64,000 nucleotides of DNA, taken from positions 248,001-312,000 of the forward strand of contig NC_009515.1 of assembly GCF_000016525.1 (NCBI RefSeq), in the 5' to 3' direction. The stretch comes from Methanobrevibacter smithii ATCC 35061. Lineage in GTDB: Archaea; Methanobacteriota; Methanobacteria; Methanobacteriales; Methanobacteriaceae. The notes under the pieces were generated by a model that was not told where the DNA came from, did not search any database, and saw nothing but the letters and a program-made list of their open reading frames with translations. A program made the position numbers and the translations under genes. This document shows, piece by piece, positions 58,679 to 64,000 of this stretch (positions are counted from its first letter, which is position 1; each line of letters opens with the position of its first letter).

Positions 58679-59271
58679 TAATTATCCCTCCTTAATTGCC
58701 TGGCTCTGGATTTAGCATCATTTATTTTAACTTCATTAGCTACTTTTACTGAATCCCCTATAGCCTTCTTAACATTATCTCTTATTTCGTTTTCATCATT
58801 TTTTCTATTCATTGTATAATTCATAGACAGCCATGAAGCTATAATAAAGGACATCATCAATATGGAAGATTCCAATATTGTATCAAAACCACGAGTATAA
58901 TACAATATTTCGTCAATTAATCCACCAGGAGAAGAATAAATAGATGTACCGAAATATGGTGAAATCTGAGAAACCCATAAAGCTACTGGTGACATATATG
59001 ATGTAATCATACCAATTTCTTCAGCATTTTGAGGAAACTGAGCCATAACTATACCTGGAGTTTTTAAAATTTCTCCTCCCCTATCATAAGGTGCTACAGC
59101 TAATCCAGCATCCATCTGTTCTTGAGGTTCAGGTCTGGGATAAATTTGACCAGGATTTAAACTCATCGGAACAATAAAACCTATTAAAAGGATTATTCCC
59201 AATGAAAAAGCAAAAATCCTCGGAACATTTTTTGGATTAGCCAATTTATTCCATAAAGCTCCTATCCTCAT
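58678..59271 (-). CDS. ehaF: EhaF, membrane-anchored subunit
   Basis: 197 residues: a helix near 18-37, an extended outside segment ([20 protein letters not shown]), a second helix near 136-155 and a charged C-terminal tail. Overlaps EhaE by four bases. Named by order and length. Confidence 0.75.
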   Translation of the reverse strand: MRIGALWNKLANPKNVPRIFAFSLGIILLIGFIVPMSLNPGQIYPRPEPQEQMDAGLAVAPYDRGGEILKTPGIVMAQFPQNAEEIGMITSYMSPVALWVSQISPYFGTSIYSSPGGLIDEILYYTRGFDTILESSILMMSFIIASWLSMNYTMNRKNDENEIRDNVKKAIGDSVKVANEVKINDAKSRARQLRRDN

Positions 59272-59528
59272 ACGTCTGCCCCCATTTCTTCTAAACGAAT
59301 AATTGCTCTAAACAAAACAAAAGTAATAACAACAGTTGTTGCAAGTAATGTTAATAAAGCTAAAACATGATTATAAGTTAACAGCACCAAACAAACTCCA
59401 ATAGAAGCCACTTCTGTATTGAATGTTCTTATAATAGGGTCTTTTACACCTGGACCCCATGCAGTAGCTAAACTACCTACAATAGCTAGAAAAATACCAA
59501 CATAAAAGAACAGATTAACATCAATCAT
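59268..59528 (-). CDS. ehaE: EhaE, small membrane subunit
   Basis: About 86 residues with three helices. The frame is open from 59579, inside EhaD, but GGTGAG lies just ahead of the ATG at 59528 ([11 protein letters not shown]), which is the natural start and overlaps EhaD by eight bases. Similar in layout to MnhG/MrpG-type small subunits. Confidence 0.76.
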   Translation of the reverse strand: MIDVNLFFYVGIFLAIVGSLATAWGPGVKDPIIRTFNTEVASIGVCLVLLTYNHVLALLTLLATTVVITFVLFRAIIRLEEMGADV

Positions 59529-59790
59529 GTAACTCACCACTTTTAACTTTTCTTTGTCTAATTTCTTTAATTTTAACAATAGCCATAATAAAAATTAAAG
59601 TACATAAAGGATCAGACAATGCAACAAACATTGCAACATCCAAATATCTAAATAGCACCACAACAAGTAAAAAACCTGCATCCATTATGGAAAACATAAT
59701 TACTTTGTCTAATGGTTTTTTCAATAATATTACTCCAAATGCTCCGATTAACATTAAAGCTATTGCAATAATTGATACAACAAATTCCAT
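59521..59790 (-). CDS. ehaD: EhaD, small membrane subunit
   Basis: 89 residues, three helices with [24 protein letters not shown] near the N-terminus (cut), then a basic tail that overlaps the EhaE start. Resembles small Mrp/NuoK-like proteins. Named by position. Confidence 0.75.
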   Translation of the reverse strand: MEFVVSIIAIALMLIGAFGVILLKKPLDKVIMFSIMDAGFLLVVVLFRYLDVAMFVALSDPLCTLIFIMAIVKIKEIRQRKVKSGELHD

Positions 59791-59799
59791 TTCAACGCC

Positions 59800-60051
59800 T
59801 CAATCAAGAATTATTTCATCATCAAGCTTATCCAAACTTGTTGCAATAGCATTAGCACTAATTGTAGAACATATGAAAAATGCAGCAGCAACTACAAATG
59901 CAAATGGTGTTTTAATTACCAAAGCTATTAATGCAGGAACTCCAAAGCCAATGACATTTAAATAAAGCAATTTTGAAACTCTATTTTCAGTTATTAAAGC
60001 CCTTAATGCCACATATATTAATATTATCCCAATTATTATTTCAACATACAT
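59800..60051 (-). CDS. ehaC: EhaC, small membrane subunit
   Basis: About 83 residues, three helices, NuoK/MrpC-like in size. An ATG at 60069 lies in frame inside EhaB, but GAGTGAT stands four bases before the ATG at 60051 (MYVEIIIGI), so this start is used. Ends with an acidic tail LDKLDDEIILD. Confidence 0.75.
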   Translation of the reverse strand: MYVEIIIGIILIYVALRALITENRVSKLLYLNVIGFGVPALIALVIKTPFAFVVAAAFFICSTISANAIATSLDKLDDEIILD

Positions 60052-60055
60052 ATAA

Positions 60056-60553
60056 TCACTCTTTAGCATGCCTATTGAACTTTTTAGCTATTTTACCCAG
60101 GATAATAGATGCTCTGACTTGATCAATTCCTTGAATTGTTAAAATAGCTATACATATCCCTGCTATAAACATTTCAGGAGTCAAACCTACAAATGAACAT
60201 ACAAACAATATAACAGTTATAGTTAAAGAACCGGTAGTTCCGGCATAACCTGGATCTGCACACAATCTATTTCCCATAAATACAAAGAAAGCGGCCAGTA
60301 TACCTCCAGGAATTCCTAAAATCATATATCCAATAGACGCTATTAATGTACCGGCAGAAGCATCAGGAGAACATAAAATATTTCCTTGGAAAAATCCACC
60401 AGCAATATCTCCATTTCGTTTTTCAATTGAATCTCCAACAGTCTGAACCCCTTTAACTCCAGGCTGTTGTGGAAGTCCAAAATAAGTATCAATAATAACG
60501 AAGTTTAACCAACAGATAACAGATGCTACTATAATACCAATTATCTCATTCAT
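60056..60553 (-). CDS. ehaB: EhaB, membrane subunit
   Basis: 165 residues with four helices and a soluble loop near 25-60 ([20 protein letters not shown]) and [15 protein letters not shown]. The ATG overlaps the EhaA stop codon by one base (TAATG), so translation is coupled. Named by position and length. Confidence 0.78.
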   Translation of the reverse strand: MNEIIGIIVASVICWLNFVIIDTYFGLPQQPGVKGVQTVGDSIEKRNGDIAGGFFQGNILCSPDASAGTLIASIGYMILGIPGGILAAFFVFMGNRLCADPGYAGTTGSLTITVILFVCSFVGLTPEMFIAGICIAILTIQGIDQVRASIILGKIAKKFNRHAKE

Positions 60554-60930
60554 TAGCCGGCCTCCTCTTCATTATCTTGTAAAGGTTTTGGAAATACTTC
60601 ATAAAACAAATATTTCACAAATAATGCAGTTAATACACCAATAACTACAGACAACACTAATCCATTGTAGATAAATGTATAACCTAAAACAAAGAAAAGT
60701 GAAAGAATACCTATAGCTATTACTGGAGTAGGATATAACGCACTTACATCAAAAGAATACATATATGGTTTACTTGGTAATAATGGAACTCGTAAAATTA
60801 AAGCAACTACAATTGATACTGCAATTGCTACAATATAACATAATGCAGCATCAAAACTAGAAATATTAATATTTGCAAGGCCATAAGCACCACTATAAAC
60901 ACATGAATGCACCATACTAAGATTAAACAT
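60553..60930 (-). CDS. ehaA: EhaA, membrane subunit, first gene of the eha cluster
   Basis: About 125 residues with three or four helices. The frame is open to 61011, but GAGAGG lies eight bases before the ATG at 60930 ([14 protein letters not shown]) and a TTTATATA box lies about 40 bases further up (near 60971-60979), so 60930 is the start and the promoter of the whole cluster is here. It is divergent from the epimerase gene across about 100 bases. Confidence 0.8.
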   Translation of the reverse strand: MFNLSMVHSCVYSGAYGLANINISSFDAALCYIVAIAVSIVVALILRVPLLPSKPYMYSFDVSALYPTPVIAIGILSLFFVLGYTFIYNGLVLSVVIGVLTALFVKYLFYEVFPKPLQDNEEEAG

Positions 60931-61034
60931 ATAATATTCCTCTCTATAATTATTAATTATTACAAATGAAAATATATAAATGTTGTTACTTAAAAATAGC
61001 TTATACAGCAATAATAGAATGTCAAGTGGTCTAA

Positions 61035-61964
61035 ATGAAAAATAAAAATATAATAATAACCGGAGGACTTGGTTTTATAGGTTCACACATTGCAGATGAA
61101 CTAATCGAAGACAATAATGTCACTATAATAGATAATCTTTCTTCAGGAAAAGTAGAAAACTTGAAAAACCCAGCTCATGAAAATTTGACCATTATAAAAA
61201 ATAACTTAAATGATATGAATTTAGATGAAACATTTGCAGATACAGATTACATATTCCATCTTGCAGCTATGGCCAGTGTTCCATTAAGTGTAAATGACCC
61301 CATCAAATGCAATGACAATAATGTAAACTCAACTATCAAATTACTGACAGCTGCAAAAAACCAGAACGTGAAAAAAGTAATATTTTCATCATCTTCAGCA
61401 GTTTACGGAAACAATGCAAACATGCCTTTAAAAGAAAGTGAATTGATGATGCCTACTTCACCTTATGCGGCATCCAAAGCAAATTGTGAGTTATATCTGC
61501 AGGCATTTGAAGAAAGTTACGGTTTGAAATCAATAGCTTTAAGATATTTTAATGTATTCGGCCCCAAACAAGATAAAAACTCTCAGTATGCTGCAGTAAT
61601 TCCAAATTTTATTGATGCAATACTCAATAATGAACATCCTATAATCTACGGAGACGGTCAGCAAACAAGAGATTTCATATTTGTAAAAGATGTTGCAAAA
61701 GCAAATATAGCTGCAGCAGAATCAAATTATACCGGGCCTGTAAATATAGCTACAGGTGAAAAATTAACAGTAAACAGATTATATGAAATAATTGCAGATT
61801 CTATGGAAAGCGATTTGGAACCTGTATATGTTGATAAGAGAAAAGGAGATATTGAACATTCAATAGCTGATATTGACAAAATGAGTGAAATTAATTTCAA
61901 AGCTGATTCATCCAACTTTGAAAAACAGATTAATGAAACCATACAATGGTTTAAAGAAAATTAA
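61035..61964 (+). CDS. NAD-dependent sugar-nucleotide epimerase/dehydratase (GalE-like)
   Basis: 309 residues of the extended SDR family. NAD loop GGLGFIGSHIADEL, the SSSSAVYGN segment, catalytic YAASK (Tyr-x-x-x-Lys), and QTRDFIFVKDV, typical of UDP-sugar epimerases. Acts on UDP-glucose, UDP-GlcNAc or a related sugar for cell-surface glycans. Fits the surface-protein content of the window, but it is not next to glycosyltransferases. Single gene. Confidence 0.88.
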   Translation: MKNKNIIITGGLGFIGSHIADELIEDNNVTIIDNLSSGKVENLKNPAHENLTIIKNNLNDMNLDETFADTDYIFHLAAMASVPLSVNDPIKCNDNNVNSTIKLLTAAKNQNVKKVIFSSSSAVYGNNANMPLKESELMMPTSPYAASKANCELYLQAFEESYGLKSIALRYFNVFGPKQDKNSQYAAVIPNFIDAILNNEHPIIYGDGQQTRDFIFVKDVAKANIAAAESNYTGPVNIATGEKLTVNRLYEIIADSMESDLEPVYVDKRKGDIEHSIADIDKMSEINFKADSSNFEKQINETIQWFKEN

Positions 61965-61975
61965 AAAATAGAAAT

Positions 61976-62350
61976 TTAGTGGAATCCGCAATGAGAGCAG
62001 GTTTCACATAATTCTTCTTCTGAAGGAACGGTTTTTCCAGTTTCCTGCAATAACACAGACAATGCATAATAATCTTCAGATGCATTTTCTTCTCTTAAAA
62101 CCGGAGAGATACCTTTAAAAATACATTTAATATCACCAGTTCCACCAATATCTACAGCAGTTGGTTCACCCATCTGAAATCTGTTGAAATATTCAAGAAC
62201 TTCATCTCTTAAAGCTGAAGGTACTCTGAAATTAAATGAAAGTATATTATTTTCTTTCATTTTAAGTCCAACATATTTTTGTTTTATTTCATAATTTAAT
62301 CCTAATTTCTTTTTAAAAATTACAATATCAGATATGTCTGAAGATGCCAT
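61976..62350 (-). CDS. Small protein with C-terminal CxxCxxCxxH, unknown
   Basis: 124 residues, soluble. The body has no motif I recognise (VPSALRDEVLEYFNRFQMGE in the middle). The C-terminus ends CETCSHCGFH, a CxxCxxCxxH set for Zn or Fe-S. It is transcribed toward the epimerase gene, with its own promoter shared with the divergent XRE-cupin gene. Confidence 0.65.
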   Translation of the reverse strand: MASSDISDIVIFKKKLGLNYEIKQKYVGLKMKENNILSFNFRVPSALRDEVLEYFNRFQMGEPTAVDIGGTGDIKCIFKGISPVLREENASEDYYALSVLLQETGKTVPSEEELCETCSHCGFH

Positions 62351-62585
62351 TTGAATTCCCCCGAAATATTTTTTTTAACTAAAAATTACTTATAACTTTT
62401 TTTAGTATATAAACTATTCTTTCATAAAAAATTAATTTTTCAAAATTCATAACGAATTATCACGATTTTTAATAAGGTTTATATAAATTAAAAATCATAC
62501 TTACATCATTATAATAATTATTGTTATATATATAATAATACACTAATAATTTTAATAAAATTAACATATAACTGAGGTGTTTACT

Positions 62586-63137
62586 TTGAACGAATATAAT
62601 AAAAATATTGGTAATAGAGTAAAAGAATTAAGAGAACTCTCTGATATTACCATTCAAGACTTTGCAGAGGAATTAGATATTGATGAAACAATGTATAAAC
62701 AATATGAAAATGGTGAAGTAGACATACCAGCAAGTTTCTTATGCGAAATTGCAAATAAATTTCAAGTTGATTTAGGTTTACTTTTAACTGGTGAAGAAAC
62801 CAGAATGAATATTTTCGATGTTACCCGTGCAGATAAAGGTATTTCAGTAGAAAGAAGAAAAGAGTACAAATACGAAAATTTATGTACCAAATTCATTGAC
62901 AAAAAAGCTGAAATTTTTATTGTAACTGTGGATCCTAAAGAAGACGCAGTTCCTTCATTAAACAGTCACCCTGGACAGGAATTTAACTATGTTCTTGAAG
63001 GCTCTTTAAAATTTTATATCCACAATAATGAAATTACATTAAACGAAGGAGATTCAATCTTCTTTGATTCCAGCCATAGACATGCTATGGTTGCACTTAA
63101 CGATGAAAAAGCTAAATTTTTAGCTATAATAATGTAA
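62586..63137 (+). CDS. XRE-cupin transcriptional regulator
   Basis: About 183 residues. Residues 8-63 are an XRE helix-turn-helix ([20 protein letters not shown]). A C-terminal cupin domain follows ([20 protein letters not shown], then [20 protein letters not shown]) with His positions of a metal or ligand pocket. The frame opens at GTG 62577, but that GTG is part of GAGGTG, so the TTG at 62586 (MNEYNKNIG) six bases later is chosen. It sits 19 bases before the acyl-CoA synthetase gene and very probably controls it. Confidence 0.88.
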   Translation: MNEYNKNIGNRVKELRELSDITIQDFAEELDIDETMYKQYENGEVDIPASFLCEIANKFQVDLGLLLTGEETRMNIFDVTRADKGISVERRKEYKYENLCTKFIDKKAEIFIVTVDPKEDAVPSLNSHPGQEFNYVLEGSLKFYIHNNEITLNEGDSIFFDSSHRHAMVALNDEKAKFLAIIM

Positions 63138-63156
63138 AACCACAGAGGTTAATAAT

Positions 63157-64000
63157 ATGACATCATTAATTGAAGATTATGTAAATAGAGTTGATTTTGA
63201 CTCATATGAAGATTTTCACAAAAATTTTAAAATAACATATCCTGACAATTTTAATTTCGGGTTTGATGTAATCGACAAATATGCTGAAATAGACCCTGAA
63301 AAAATCGCTTTAATCTGGACAAACGATGAAGATGAAAAACACACTTTCACCTTTTCAGATGTTAAAAAGTATAGTAATAAAATTGCAAACTTTTTTACTA
63401 AAAAAGGCATTAAAAAAGGTGATAAAGTAATGCTTACCTTAAAAAACAGATACGAATTCTGGTTTACCATGGTTGCATTGCATAAAATCGGAGCAGTAGC
63501 TATTCCTGCAACCCACATGTTAAAACTTCATGATATTGATTTCAGGATAAAAAATGCCAATGTCAAACTTATCGTAACTGTTGAAGAAGACAGATTAATT
63601 CCAGATTATGAAGAAGCTCAAAAGGAACTTGGCACTGATTTGGTAAAATGTGTAATTGAAAGGGATCTTGACGGCTGGATTAATTTTAATAAAGCTATCG
63701 AAGAGGAAAGCGATGAATTTGAAAGACCGACCGGAGACGATGAAGTGCTTGCAGATGACATTTCATTAATTTATTTCACATCAGGTACAAGCGGACTTCC
63801 TAAAATGGTAGCTCACAAACAAACTTACGGATTAGGACACATTCCAACAGCTAAATATTGGCATAAAGTAGAAGAAGACGGTATACACCACACAGCAGCA
63901 GATACCGGATGGGGAAAAGCAGTCTGGGGAAACTTCTACGGACAATGGATTGCAGGATCTGCAGTTTTCATATATGATTACGACAGATTCAACGGTATTA
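63157..64000 (+). CDS. AMP-forming acyl/acetyl-CoA synthetase, 3' end cut by window
   Basis: The first 281 residues of a family of about 550. The P-loop-like A3 motif is YFTSGTSGLPKMVAHK near residue 205. The N-terminal TSLIEDYVNRVDFDSYEDFHKNF (cut) and the HTAADTGWGKAVWGNFYGQW segment resemble archaeal acetyl-/medium-chain acyl-CoA synthetases. It activates acetate or other acids to the CoA ester with ATP. ATG behind GAGG. Cotranscribed with the XRE-cupin regulator. Substrate unknown; the window ends in frame. Confidence 0.88.
   Translation, partial: MTSLIEDYVNRVDFDSYEDFHKNFKITYPDNFNFGFDVIDKYAEIDPEKIALIWTNDEDEKHTFTFSDVKKYSNKIANFFTKKGIKKGDKVMLTLKNRYEFWFTMVALHKIGAVAIPATHMLKLHDIDFRIKNANVKLIVTVEEDRLIPDYEEAQKELGTDLVKCVIERDLDGWINFNKAIEEESDEFERPTGDDEVLADDISLIYFTSGTSGLPKMVAHKQTYGLGHIPTAKYWHKVEEDGIHHTAADTGWGKAVWGNFYGQWIAGSAVFIYDYDRFNGI

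Overview
The window looks like a piece of the chromosome of a gut-type methanogenic archaeon of the genus Methanobrevibacter, close to M. smithii. Evidence read from the sequence: very low GC throughout, AT-rich intergenic regions with TATA-type promoters and GGTGAT/GAGG ribosome binding sites, archaeal-only genes (egsA, rpl15e, cofC, the archaeal-type proS and pheT, UPF0179), a complete energy-converting hydrogenase A (Eha) cluster, and very large Asn-rich beta-helix surface proteins of the type called adhesin-like proteins in M. smithii. The genus call is inference; no database was searched.

Layout. 1-1361: the 5' part of a metY-type sulfhydrylase gene (it runs off the left edge) with a long upstream region carrying two dyads. 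1362-7559: a 2,065-residue adhesin-like gene. 7774-12738: an Fe-S flavoprotein, then a compact cysteine locus on the minus strand (cysK, cysE, a Cys-rich HTH regulator, tRNA-Cys, cysS) and nth. 12742-20186: aroA, a methyltransferase, valS, a small His-rich membrane protein and pheT. 20296-27932: an accessory stretch with a YjbQ-family gene, a DUF4143-type ATPase flanked by a duplicated piece of its neighbour, and two more beta-helix surface proteins. 27952-33334: housekeeping operons (egsA-UPF0179-rpiA-small membrane protein on minus; proS-cofC-thiD on plus). 33338-41379: an orphan SsuBC-like transporter pair, a CPBP membrane protease, an unusual P-type metal ATPase with a small partner behind DtxR-like operators, fdhD, rpl15e and small conserved genes. 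41392-46729: a nickel/peptide-type ABC importer behind an array of five short palindromes. 46742-60930: one long minus-strand cluster running ehaA to ehaR, then an ftr paralogue, a PfkB kinase, a third polyferredoxin and a CBS protein. 61035-64000: a sugar-nucleotide epimerase, a small CxxC protein, and an XRE-cupin regulator in front of an AMP-forming acyl-CoA synthetase gene cut by the right edge.

How the genes work together. The Eha complex couples the membrane ion gradient to ferredoxin reduction by H2. Its polyferredoxins and the adjacent Ftr paralogue point to delivery of electrons to the first steps of CO2 reduction. The neighbouring importer, if it carries nickel, would feed the [NiFe] centre. 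In the cysteine locus every step from serine to Cys-tRNA is encoded within about 4 kb, together with a regulator whose own cysteines could sense thiol or Fe-S status. A shared TATAACA-type dyad upstream of cysK and metY suggests a small sulfur-amino-acid regulon. This regulon, the DtxR-like operators flanking a TATA box, and the ATPase flanked by a duplicated gene start are the least ordinary things in the window.

Limits: gene calls rest on motif recognition by eye. Regulatory motifs in such AT-rich DNA can arise by chance, and this is stated where it matters.
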